Of a DNA stretch of 36,270 nucleotides, positions 6,384 to 13,839 are shown piece by piece. Numbering within the stretch: the first letter of the stretch is position 1; the number at the start of each line of letters is the position of its first letter. The position numbers were made by a program, and so were the translations under genes. The DNA lies in the NCBI GenBank assembly GCA_944323135.1, contig CALURI010000019.1, positions 1 through 36,270 of the forward strand, in the 5' to 3' direction. The notes beneath the pieces are model-generated. The model made no database searches and had not been told where the DNA came from. It worked only from the letters and a program-made list of their open reading frames with translations. This DNA is from Candidatus Gastranaerophilales bacterium (GTDB lineage Bacteria; Cyanobacteriota; Vampirovibrionia; Gastranaerophilales; Gastranaerophilaceae).

Positions 6384-7862
6384 CTATGAATATACAAATG
6401 GCGGTCCGTTTTTAATTTCAAGTAATATATTATCTGCAATAACTTTTAATTCTTCTTTAGGTTTTTTATTTTTTGCTTGTTTGTAAAATTCGTCAACAAG
6501 AGGTTGTATTGCAGCTTCTTTTTTTGATTTGAAGTTTCTGAGCTCTGTTGAAACAAGTTTGTTTTGCAAATCAACTTCTGTTTGGGCATTCAGTTTTTTT
6601 ACTTGAACTTCTTTTATTGCATCACCTGCAAGTTTGCCGCCGTAACTCAGAGCTGTAAGTCCTGTAATCCCGAAGAATAATTGCTTAAATTGTTTATTAT
6701 CAGTATCTAAAAGCCAGTTGTAGAAAAATGCTCTGTAATCATCGACGTGTGAATAGAATGTCGGTTTTGGCGTACCGTCTCCGCCTATTGTTTCATTTAC
6801 TTTTGTTGTTGATGTTTTAGCTTTTTTTATTAATTTTTGAGTAAAATCGTTGACTTCATCTTTATTCCACTTCAAATCTTTCAGGTAATTGTTAATTGTA
6901 TCTTCATTTGCATCTATTGATTGGAAATATGCTTCAAGAAGTTTTTTATCATTATCTTTTGTTTTGTTTGTGGAATTTTTTACAATATTTGTTATCAGGT
7001 CTTTTCTGTTTTTTACATAATCTTCTAATAATGTTTTACTTTTGCTTAGGTTTTTTAGTGACATATAACCTAAACCTACTATTGCAGCAACAGTCCCAGC
7101 TCCGAGTAAAAAGTAATTAAAACTGTTATTTTTTTGATTTTTATTCGCATATTTATCGCCTGTAAAATTTAAATGTTTTCCAAAATTAGGTAATATTTTT
7201 TCACTGTCATCAGATAAATATTTACTAAATTCTTTAGCTTTTTCTGAAAGCATACTTCTTGTTATTTGAATTTTACCTGCAAATGATTGTGTTTCAATAT
7301 CTATAAGTTGTTCTTGCATGTTTTTTTGGATATCAGCTTCACGTTTTTTTACCCAGACATCTTTGAAACCGTCAAAGAAAGTTTTACCCATAAATGCCAT
7401 TGCACTGAGTGTTAAAACTCCGACACCAGCAAGAATTGTTTTTCTTGTAGGACTTTGAATCATTTGATACAGTGCTTGATGTGTTTCTTCGTTGATGGCT
7501 ACATTTCTGGTTGTTGCCGGAAGTCTTTTTTCATTTGAAATTTTAAGATTAATTTTAGTATTTCGTTTTACAAACGCAGAAAGCAGTGCAATAGCTCCCA
7601 TAACTCCTGTTGCTATGGCGCTTATCGGAACTATGCTTTTTTCGGGAGAATTATTATATTCATATAATCTTAAAGGCATTTTAGTGTTTTTGGAAATTAC
7701 TAGAGTATCGCAGGTGTCTTCAAGATTTACATTAGAATCTGATTTTATAAAATTATTTACAAGAACGCCTTCTTTTGTTTCCATGTTTGCACGTTTTTGT
7801 GTTGTTGTTAAATTTTTTTGTTGTCTTAAAGTTTCACTGTCTCTAAGCGGACTGATTGTCAT
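6384..7862 (-). CDS. hypothetical four-TM membrane protein with internal duplication
   Basis: 492 residues with four hydrophobic segments: IVPISAIATGVMGAIALLSAF (near 80-100), ILAGVGVLTLSAMAFMG, FLLGAGTVAAIVGLGYM, and LFFGITGLTALSYGG. Long charged, helical cytoplasmic-type segments lie between them. The stretch after TM2 (GKTFFDGFKDVWVKK...) and the stretch after TM4 (GKLAGDAIKEVQVKK...) align over about 55 residues, so the protein is two copies of a two-TM plus helical-tail unit. It overlaps the upstream Cys/His coiled-coil gene by 20 bases and is followed 8 bases later by the HEAT-like gene. No known family is recognised; a membrane platform for its neighbours is inference. Confidence 0.75.
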   Translation of the reverse strand: MTISPLRDSETLRQQKNLTTTQKRANMETKEGVLVNNFIKSDSNVNLEDTCDTLVISKNTKMPLRLYEYNNSPEKSIVPISAIATGVMGAIALLSAFVKRNTKINLKISNEKRLPATTRNVAINEETHQALYQMIQSPTRKTILAGVGVLTLSAMAFMGKTFFDGFKDVWVKKREADIQKNMQEQLIDIETQSFAGKIQITRSMLSEKAKEFSKYLSDDSEKILPNFGKHLNFTGDKYANKNQKNNSFNYFLLGAGTVAAIVGLGYMSLKNLSKSKTLLEDYVKNRKDLITNIVKNSTNKTKDNDKKLLEAYFQSIDANEDTINNYLKDLKWNKDEVNDFTQKLIKKAKTSTTKVNETIGGDGTPKPTFYSHVDDYRAFFYNWLLDTDNKQFKQLFFGITGLTALSYGGKLAGDAIKEVQVKKLNAQTEVDLQNKLVSTELRNFKSKKEAAIQPLVDEFYKQAKNKKPKEELKVIADNILLEIKNGPPFVYS

Positions 7863-8550
7863 TTTTTTCTAAATCCTTTTCATCTTGAGTAAGTTTTTTG
7901 TATAAATCGTGTATAAATGTTCTTAATTCAAAAGCTTTTTTCGTTTCATCTATTTGTTTGTCATTGTTATCTGTATCCATTGGTTGGAATATTGAAAATA
8001 GAGATTTTACTTTCTTTTTCAAATCTTTAAAAGCTTCTGATATTTTCTTTTCGATAGAAGCTTTTAGTTCCCCAACCATTGCAGTCAGTTTGTCTGAAAT
8101 ATCAGCTAATTTTTGTTGTATTGTTTGAATTGTGTTTGAGATAGTTGTCGGGATGTTTGCTATAGTTCTTACAATTCCTCCAAGAACTGTGTTTAAAACA
8201 AAGTTAACGGGTTTTGCAATAATTTGCGGTGTATTGTTAGAGAAAAACTGGGCAATGTTTGCAAGCCTTTGGCTTGAATTCATTAATGCATTTTGAAAAG
8301 CTTGTACATTTTGTGCAAAGTTTTGAGCATCTTGTGCACGTTGTAATTTCGCATTTTGTTGAGCTTTTAAAAATGCTCCTATAGCAGCACATTCATTCCA
8401 ACTCATTTCACCAGGCTTGGCAGAAAAATCTGCTTTTTTCATACCGCCGCCGCCCCCCATGCCATTGCATATCGGGCATGCTCCAAGCGGAAGACCGTGC
8501 GGACAAGTCCCTACTCTTGTGTTGTTTGTTTGTACTACACCAAGTGACAA
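7843..8550 (-). CDS. hypothetical protein with CPHG-CPIC knuckle and long helices
   Basis: 235 residues. It starts with TTG at 8550, supported by AGGAGG eight bases upstream. The N-terminus carries CPHGLPLGACPICNG (Cys16, His18, Cys25, Cys28), a likely zinc knuckle, then a GMGGGGG linker. Next come a helical Gln/Ala-rich region (about 50-100), a moderately hydrophobic amphipathic stretch VNFVLNTVLGGIVRTIANIP, and a coiled coil TIQQKLADISDKLTAMVGEL with a Lys-rich continuation. The C-terminal tail is charged. It is first in the run 8550-5890 and overlaps the next gene by 20 bases. The knuckle suggests a protein or metal contact at the head of a rod. No family name can be given. Confidence 0.78.
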   Translation of the reverse strand: MSLGVVQTNNTRVGTCPHGLPLGACPICNGMGGGGGMKKADFSAKPGEMSWNECAAIGAFLKAQQNAKLQRAQDAQNFAQNVQAFQNALMNSSQRLANIAQFFSNNTPQIIAKPVNFVLNTVLGGIVRTIANIPTTISNTIQTIQQKLADISDKLTAMVGELKASIEKKISEAFKDLKKKVKSLFSIFQPMDTDNNDKQIDETKKAFELRTFIHDLYKKLTQDEKDLEKNDNQSA

Positions 8551-8683
8551 TAAAAAATCCTCCTGTGTTTTTCACGTTAGAGGACACTTTTGAAAAATAT
8601 ATCTTACTTACCGATGCTCGCGGTAAATAACTTTTTCTGAGTGTTCCGGCTTTTACGGTTGCGGCACAGCTGGAGATGTTCAC
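8408..8683 (-). other. possible small ORF or structured leader upstream of the CPHG gene
   Basis: A GTG at 8683 has a perfectly spaced AGGAGG (7 bases) and opens a 91-codon frame starting with VNISSCAATVKAGTLRKSYL. Its last half overlaps the CPHG gene in another frame and looks like out-of-frame reading. The non-overlapping part (8551-8700) is richer in G+C than its surroundings and contains nested pairings such as GTG..CCG/CGG..CAC, plus TTACCG/CGGTAA (about 8610-8630). A leader RNA or a short regulatory peptide are both possible. The rest of the gap up to 8887 is AT-rich and holds the promoter of the plus-strand acyltransferase. Confidence 0.3.
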
Positions 8684-8853
8684 TCCATTTCCTCCTATTT
8701 TTAAGAGTATGATAAGAATATATTTATGTCAATTTTTCTGAATAATTATATTAATATATATAAAGTTAGTGAAATTTTCTAAAATTAATCCAAGTAAACA
8801 GTAATTATTACATTAAATAAGTTAATTTTTCTTAAAATTTTTTATTTGAAATT

Positions 8854-8862
8854 TGCTATATT
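8854..8862 (+). promoter_or_regulatory. extended -10 promoter of the acyltransferase gene
   Basis: TGCTATATT fits the extended -10 form TGnTATAAT with one mismatch, 26 bases before the ATG at 8888. A GGAG site follows at 8873. No -35 is clear. Confidence 0.45.
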
Positions 8863-8887
8863 TAATTTAGTGGAGTAAAATTTATAT

Positions 8888-9721
8888 ATGGTAGTTGAGG
8901 AACAATTATATTCTGACATCCCCCCTACAAAGCTTAGAAACAAGGAGGAGAAATTTAAACCGGCTAAAACAAGTAAGTTTTGGCTGTGGGTTGCAAGCAT
9001 GTTTTTCTTTAATATGCTTCAAAATCGTTTTTATGCTTTCAGATACCGAGGAGAAGAAAATTATTTTGATGGTGATACAAATGTTCCCACAATTCTTTTT
9101 GCGCCTCATTGCAACTGGTGGGATGGAATTGTGCTTTATAACACTACTCATAGGATTTTTCATAAAGAAATAAGATTAATGGTTGAAGAATTAAACAGAT
9201 TCCCGCTTTTAAGACGCGGTGGTGCTTATTCGGTTAACAAAAAATCTGCTCAATCGGCTATGAAAGCTTTAAAATATTCAATTGATGTTGTGGGTGATAT
9301 TAGAAATATGCTTTGTATTTTCCCGCAAGGCATTATTAGACCGCCACATTACAGACCTATTGAATTTCAGACAGGACTTGCATATATAGCTGAAAAAGCT
9401 TTAATAAAATATGGTAAAGTAAATCTTATTCCTATGGCTATTGATTATTGTTTCTTGAGAGATAACAGACCGGAAGTTATTGTAGAATTCGGTAAACGAA
9501 TTGAATTGGTTAAAGGTGGAGAATTAGAAAAACTTTCAAGAAAAGAACTTACTCATTATCTTGAAAATTCACTTCAGGAAACTTGTGACAATTTGTTTAA
9601 TGAAATTTCACAAGGTGATATTTCAAAATATAATATTCTTTTTAAACAACACCTAAAATGGTATCGAAGAATTGAACAACGTTTGAAAAGTATTGATTTG
9701 CCCCCTGTCGCAGGTGTATAA
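8888..9721 (+). CDS. PlsC-type 1-acylglycerol-phosphate acyltransferase family protein
   Basis: 277 residues. The catalytic HX4D motif is His74-Cys-Asn-Trp-Trp-Asp79 in FAPHCNWWDG, and the glycerophosphate-binding FPEG motif appears as FPQGIIRPP (about 145-153). GGAYSVNKKS between them is also typical. The conserved Glu is replaced by Gln in FPQG, a variant seen in lysophospholipid acyltransferase relatives, so the acceptor need not be lysophosphatidic acid. A hydrophobic segment FWLWVASMFFFNML (31-44) suggests membrane association. It is a single gene with its own promoter and ends in a bidirectional terminator shared with the minus-strand gene that follows. It transfers fatty acyl groups to a phospholipid or glycolipid acceptor at the inner membrane. 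Confidence 0.88.
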   Translation: MVVEEQLYSDIPPTKLRNKEEKFKPAKTSKFWLWVASMFFFNMLQNRFYAFRYRGEENYFDGDTNVPTILFAPHCNWWDGIVLYNTTHRIFHKEIRLMVEELNRFPLLRRGGAYSVNKKSAQSAMKALKYSIDVVGDIRNMLCIFPQGIIRPPHYRPIEFQTGLAYIAEKALIKYGKVNLIPMAIDYCFLRDNRPEVIVEFGKRIELVKGGELEKLSRKELTHYLENSLQETCDNLFNEISQGDISKYNILFKQHLKWYRRIEQRLKSIDLPPVAGV

Positions 9722-9724
9722 AAT

Positions 9725-9753
9725 AAAAAAGCCGATTTTAAATCGACTTTTTT
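9725..9753. terminator. bidirectional terminator
   Basis: AAAAAAG/CTTTTTT with an inner CGATT/AATCG stem and one mismatch. It serves both the plus-strand acyltransferase and the convergent coiled-coil gene, whose TAA lies within it. Confidence 0.8.
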
Positions 9754-11527
9754 AGGCATTATATCTTTTGAAAGATTTTTCAATGTTTTTCGATATTGTG
9801 TTCTTCACCGTATCATATTCTGTTGTTAGAGAAGAAATTTCAGTATCCAGATTTTTCATTTTCATGTCTATTGTTTCTTCTTTTGCATTTAATTTGGCTT
9901 TTTCTGTTGTATATTTTGCTTCGGCTTGTGCAATCATTGTATCATCTGAAACTTCTTTTATATATGTATCTGTAGCATAATTACCTTGATAATAATATCC
10001 GTCATCTTTGACTTTTGATATATAAAGCATTCCGCTTTGTAGCATTTCTTGTAAATATTCATTATCTTCTATTTCATTGTTTTCTGTCCAACCATTTGCA
10101 CATATTTGATTGAATAATGAATCATAAAAAGTTGATTGAGCTAATTCATCACTTGAAACAGTTACTCCTGTTGTAATTGTAAGTATTGTATTGTTATCAA
10201 CAAGTGATGATTCGGATAGCTTATTTCCGACATAATAAGCATCTGCCCCATTTGCATCTGTTGCAGAAATACCGTTCATAAAATCATAGAAATAAGTTAA
10301 GTATGCTTTCATGACACTGCTTAAGTTTACACCAACGGCAGATTTACATCCGTTTTTATCATCATGACCTGAATCGGCATTACCTCTTGCAACAAGACCA
10401 ATATAACCTGTTCCATCTGAACTAAGCCAATTGTTAACATCAGATATTACCCCTCTATTATTATCTTTATTACTTTTATACCAGTAAGCAAAGTTCCCCA
10501 TATCGGTGTCATTAAAGAATTGGTATTTCCCATCTTCTGCATTGCTATCACCTCTTTTAGAATCTCTGTTTTCGGTATTACATTGATTACTTATCATATC
10601 TTCAATATTTGTTCTTGCATATTCAAGAGCTTGTTGTGTATAAGCATCACCTGTGTCCAATAATGATTCTAAAGTATCCAGCATGTCATCCCAAAAAGTT
10701 GAAGTCGTTATTGCATCAATTGCACCACCGTAGTATCCTATAGAACTGGTTCTGTTGCTAACTCCTTGAGCTATCATTGTATAATTTCCGCTTAAGATAT
10801 CTCCAAGTGTAATTTGACCTGAAGAAGCTTCTGTATAATCTGTTGGTCCAGGTATTCCCAAAATACCTGAAGTATTAGATGCAATATCGCTTTCACCATT
10901 TTTATAATATGTTTTTGCGTTATTATCGTATAATACAACTCCTCGTGTAATGTCTGTTTCAAAATATGTGTCAGTAGGATTAACCACGTAGCTGTCTAAT
11001 ATTTCAGCTAATTCATCTATTGTAACATCTTGTGTTTGAATAGCTATAGTTGTATCTCCGCCAAAACCTGCAGCTTGATTATATGGCAGACCTTGAATTT
11101 TTGTTTTCAAAGTTTCTGATATTAAACCGCTGTTGTATAAACCTTCAACAAATGCTTGGCGCATAGTTTCTGAAGGTAATGTCCCTAATCCTTCTTGAGG
11201 TATGCCGGCAAAACGAGCAGCCGCAGCGTATTTGCTGTTTAATGTAACTCTGCCCATTGAATCAATTAATATAGTCGGCATATAATCATTTAATGCGGAA
11301 GGAGTCATTAATATACCGTAAGATAAAGTAGTGCTGGTATCCCCTGTTCCGTAATAGTCATATATTAATTTAGTTTGATTTAAAGAATTTTGGTATTCAT
11401 TTGAAAGGTCAGCAAGTTCACGTGACAATGCGATTTTTTGGTGAGATAAACGCATTGATTGATATTCACAGTCTGATTTCCTCGCTGTGATTGTCAATAA
11501 TCTTGCTTGTCCTGCTGCTAATCCCAT
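9752..11527 (-). CDS. hypothetical coiled-coil-tailed protein, long paralogue
   Basis: 591 residues from the ATG at 11527. A TTG 21 bases upstream is rejected because the paralogue at 5781 has the same leader and the same MG(L/M)AA start. The N-terminus MGLAAGQARLLTITARKSDC and the C-terminal coiled coil (about 525-591, with MKNLDTEISSLTTEYDTVKN and ending SKNIEKSFKRYNA) match the shorter paralogue. The roughly 450-residue middle is unrelated to it, globular-looking, Gly/Thr/Asp/Tyr-rich and low in charge clusters, as in surface or secreted domains. There is no Sec signal. Conserved helical ends around a variable exposed middle suggest an axial or secreted structural protein, by architecture only. 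It stands alone, with a terminator at its end. Confidence 0.8.
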   Translation of the reverse strand: MGLAAGQARLLTITARKSDCEYQSMRLSHQKIALSRELADLSNEYQNSLNQTKLIYDYYGTGDTSTTLSYGILMTPSALNDYMPTILIDSMGRVTLNSKYAAAARFAGIPQEGLGTLPSETMRQAFVEGLYNSGLISETLKTKIQGLPYNQAAGFGGDTTIAIQTQDVTIDELAEILDSYVVNPTDTYFETDITRGVVLYDNNAKTYYKNGESDIASNTSGILGIPGPTDYTEASSGQITLGDILSGNYTMIAQGVSNRTSSIGYYGGAIDAITTSTFWDDMLDTLESLLDTGDAYTQQALEYARTNIEDMISNQCNTENRDSKRGDSNAEDGKYQFFNDTDMGNFAYWYKSNKDNNRGVISDVNNWLSSDGTGYIGLVARGNADSGHDDKNGCKSAVGVNLSSVMKAYLTYFYDFMNGISATDANGADAYYVGNKLSESSLVDNNTILTITTGVTVSSDELAQSTFYDSLFNQICANGWTENNEIEDNEYLQEMLQSGMLYISKVKDDGYYYQGNYATDTYIKEVSDDTMIAQAEAKYTTEKAKLNAKEETIDMKMKNLDTEISSLTTEYDTVKNTISKNIEKSFKRYNA

Positions 11528-11545
11528 TGTTTTCGATTTTCCTTT
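11528..11545 (-). promoter_or_regulatory. conserved leader shared with the short paralogue
   Basis: The bases before the ATG, AAAGGAARATCGAMARCA (R = A/G, M = A/C), are the same in front of the genes starting at 5781 and 11527, with three substitutions in 18. It includes the ribosome binding site and fixes both starts. Confidence 0.6.
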
Positions 11546-11721
11546 CAAAACCAGTAACGTTCATTTATGTATTACGGTATTTACTAGATTAATCTTTAAA
11601 AAATAATCCTTTTTTGTAACATTTGTTAATATTTTTTTAACTAAAAAATAAGATAGTTATTAATAAATATAAAATTACTACAAGTATAATAATGCAAAAT
11701 GATGAGATTTTATAAAAAAGT

Positions 11722-11729
11722 GGTATAAT
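11722..11729 (+). promoter_or_regulatory. extended -10 promoter of the Ycf45-like gene
   Basis: TGGTATAAT (11721-11729) is a perfect extended -10 element. The start codon at 11839 leaves an untranslated leader of about 100 bases, containing TTGCGCGTACGG (about 11769). The rest of the gap 11528-11838 is AT-rich with no other structure I can defend. Confidence 0.65.
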
Positions 11730-11838
11730 ATAAATAGAAAGGTGAAGAAAATTTTATAAATCAGTTCCGTTGCGCGTACGGAGTATCAGCCGGTTATTAT
11801 TTTGTTGTATACAAAATAGAAGAAAGGCAGAAAAGAAA

Positions 11839-13464
11839 ATGACCAGCTTACAATTTCAAAATGATTTGGATCGCTTGACAGAAGTTTTGCCTGACAAAGT
11901 CAGGAAACACATCTCTTATGACAAAATGGAAGATGTTATAGAAATTGTATTGGATATAGGAAGAACCCCTGAAATTCGCCATGCAGGAGGTAAAATTGAA
12001 TATCTTGGTGATGAATTTGTAACCGAAGATGATATTAATTATATAACCTCAAGAATTCAAGAATTTACGTCAGATAACCGTTCAGGAATTCCCGGAACTT
12101 TGCATAGGATTAGTGCTATAAGAAACAGGCAAGGAAAAATTATTGGTCTGACTTGCAGAATAGGAAGAGTTGTTACAGGTACTATTGCTTGTATAAAAGA
12201 TATTTGTATGATGAATAAAAGTATTCTTTTCCTAGGACGTCCGGGGGTTGGTAAAACTACTAAATTAAGAGAAATTTCAAGATTAGTTGCTGATGAACTC
12301 GGCAAGAGAGTTGTTATTGTTGATACATCAAATGAAATTGCAGGCGACGGAGATACCCCGCATCCGGCAATCGGGCATGCAAGACGTATGCAGGTTACTC
12401 AACCTGAATTTCAAAAAGATATTATGATTGAAGCGGTTGAAAATCATACGCCTGAGGTTATTGTCGTTGACGAAATAGGTACTGAAGAAGAAGCTCAAGC
12501 TGCCCGAACAATTGCAGAACGCGGTGTTATGTTGATTGCTACGGCACATGGCAACAGCTTAGAAAATTTAATTAAAAACCCGACATTATCGGATTTGGTG
12601 GGTGGTATCCAATCAGTTACCTTAGGAGATGATGAAGCAAAACGAAGAGCTTCTCAAAAAACGGTTTTGGAAAGAGAAAAACAGCCGACATTTGATGTTG
12701 TTATTGAAATTCTTGATAGAAATACGCTTGCTGTATATAAAAATACAGCAGAAGCTGTTGATTATATTTTGCGCGGTTGGCCTATAAGACCTGAAATCAG
12801 AAAAGTTGATAAAACTTATGATGCTCAACCTCAGGTTGAAGAAAAACATGATCCCGGAATTTCAGATATTCCAAAAGAAATAGATAAATTAGAACAAAAA
12901 ATTCAGCCTGAACATAATACTGACAGTTTGAAATTTAGTTTTTCACGTCAGAAATATGTTGAAGAGGTAAAAGGAATAAAAAAAATCTACCTTTATGCAG
13001 TATCAAGAACTATAGTTGAAAAAGTTATAGAAAGATTAGATTTGAATGCAGAAATTACACGTAATCTTGAAGATGCAGATATTGTAATTGCTCATAAAAA
13101 CTTTATAAAAGGAGGAGCAAAAGTTTTAAGTACAGCAAATGACTATAGATTACAGATATTTTATGTAAAAACAAATTCTATGGCGCAGATTCAAAAGGTC
13201 TTGAAGGAAGCTTTACAAATTACAGAAGCATCAGAAACTTTATGCGGATATTATGATGATGCGGAACGAGCTTTAGATGAGGCCAAAGCTGCTATTAATA
13301 AAATTCTTGCAGGTGCAGAGCTTGTAGAATTAACACCCCAAAATCAACATATTAGAAAGCTCCAGCATGAACTTGTTGAACAGCATAACCTTTCAAGTAA
13401 ATCCGTTGGTGAAGGCAGTAACAGACATTTAAGAATTGTCGGCGGAAAAGATTTTAATAACTGA
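11839..13464 (+). CDS. Ycf45-like AAA ATPase with C-terminal R3H domain
   Basis: 541 residues from the ATG at 11839 (AAAGGCAG site upstream). An in-frame start at 11770 lacks such a site and begins with a non-conserved Arg-rich stretch. The N-terminal domain (1-115) contains LTEVLPDKVRKHI and RHAGGKIEYLGDE, followed by a SpoIIIAA-like P-loop ATPase. The Walker A is GRPGVGKT (133-140) and the Walker B is EVIVVDEIG with Asp211-Glu212. RRMQV, ATAHGNSLENLIKNPTL and LVGGI are family blocks. After a linker (330-370) comes a C-terminal module (about 375-480) and an R3H domain (about 500-541, RKLQHELVEQHNL...S.SVG). R3H binds single-stranded nucleic acid. The family is typical of cyanobacteria and plastids; its role is not established. 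It is followed by the glutaredoxin gene. Confidence 0.9.
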   Translation: MTSLQFQNDLDRLTEVLPDKVRKHISYDKMEDVIEIVLDIGRTPEIRHAGGKIEYLGDEFVTEDDINYITSRIQEFTSDNRSGIPGTLHRISAIRNRQGKIIGLTCRIGRVVTGTIACIKDICMMNKSILFLGRPGVGKTTKLREISRLVADELGKRVVIVDTSNEIAGDGDTPHPAIGHARRMQVTQPEFQKDIMIEAVENHTPEVIVVDEIGTEEEAQAARTIAERGVMLIATAHGNSLENLIKNPTLSDLVGGIQSVTLGDDEAKRRASQKTVLEREKQPTFDVVIEILDRNTLAVYKNTAEAVDYILRGWPIRPEIRKVDKTYDAQPQVEEKHDPGISDIPKEIDKLEQKIQPEHNTDSLKFSFSRQKYVEEVKGIKKIYLYAVSRTIVEKVIERLDLNAEITRNLEDADIVIAHKNFIKGGAKVLSTANDYRLQIFYVKTNSMAQIQKVLKEALQITEASETLCGYYDDAERALDEAKAAINKILAGAELVELTPQNQHIRKLQHELVEQHNLSSKSVGEGSNRHLRIVGGKDFNN

Positions 13465-13489
13465 TTTGCTATGTTGAATATTTTTTGTT

Positions 13490-13495
13490 TATAAT
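13490..13495 (+). promoter_or_regulatory. possible -10 of the glutaredoxin gene
   Basis: TATAAT 25 bases before the glutaredoxin ATG. A weak TTGCTA lies 18 bases upstream. The gene may also be read from the Ycf45-like transcript. Confidence 0.4.
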
Positions 13496-13519
13496 AACCT
13501 AAATTAAAAGGAGGTTATT

Positions 13520-13780
13520 ATGAATAAAATTGATATTTACACATCTTCTGTCTGTCCTTATTGTGTAAAAGCAAAAAAACTTTTGAAAACTTTAGGTTTA
13601 AATTATACAGAACATAATATTGATGAAACTTTTGATGAAATAACAAAAGAATTATCGGAAAAATTTAAAAGACCGATTATGACAGTTCCTCAAATTATTA
13701 TTAATGAACATTATATTGGCGGGTATGACGATTTGGAAGCGATGTATAAAAGCGGGAAACTTAAAGAAATTATAGAATAA
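13520..13780 (+). CDS. grxC: glutaredoxin (dithiol, GrxC type)
   Basis: 86 residues, the size of a classical dithiol glutaredoxin. The active site is Cys12-Pro-Tyr-Cys15 in SSVCPYCVKAKKLL, then the TVP cis-proline motif (MTVPQIII) and the glutathione-site GGYDDLEAMYKSG. It reduces disulfides and ribonucleotide reductase with glutathione or another low-molecular thiol. An AAAAGGAGG site lies 7 bases before the ATG. It ends in a strong bidirectional terminator shared with ppdK. Confidence 0.94.
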   Translation: MNKIDIYTSSVCPYCVKAKKLLKTLGLNYTEHNIDETFDEITKELSEKFKRPIMTVPQIIINEHYIGGYDDLEAMYKSGKLKEIIE

Positions 13781-13782
13781 AT

Positions 13783-13817
13783 AAAAAGACGGAAATTTCA
13801 AATTTCCGTCTTTTTTT
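13783..13817. terminator. bidirectional terminator between grxC and ppdK
   Basis: AAAAAGACGGAAATTT pairs with AAATTTCCGTCTTTTT, with an A run on one side and a T run on the other. It is a near-perfect long stem able to end transcription from both convergent genes. Confidence 0.9.
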
Positions 13818-13839
13818 ATTTGGAGGTTCTGTTGCATGC

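Noticed and set aside
8895-9173. Alternative-frame ORFs at the start of the acyltransferase gene
   Set aside because: They overlap the region coding for the HX4D motif and have no family features.
12057-12849. Minus-strand ORFs antisense to the Ycf45-like gene
   Set aside because: Short, without ribosome binding sites, and fully covered by a gene with clear Walker motifs.
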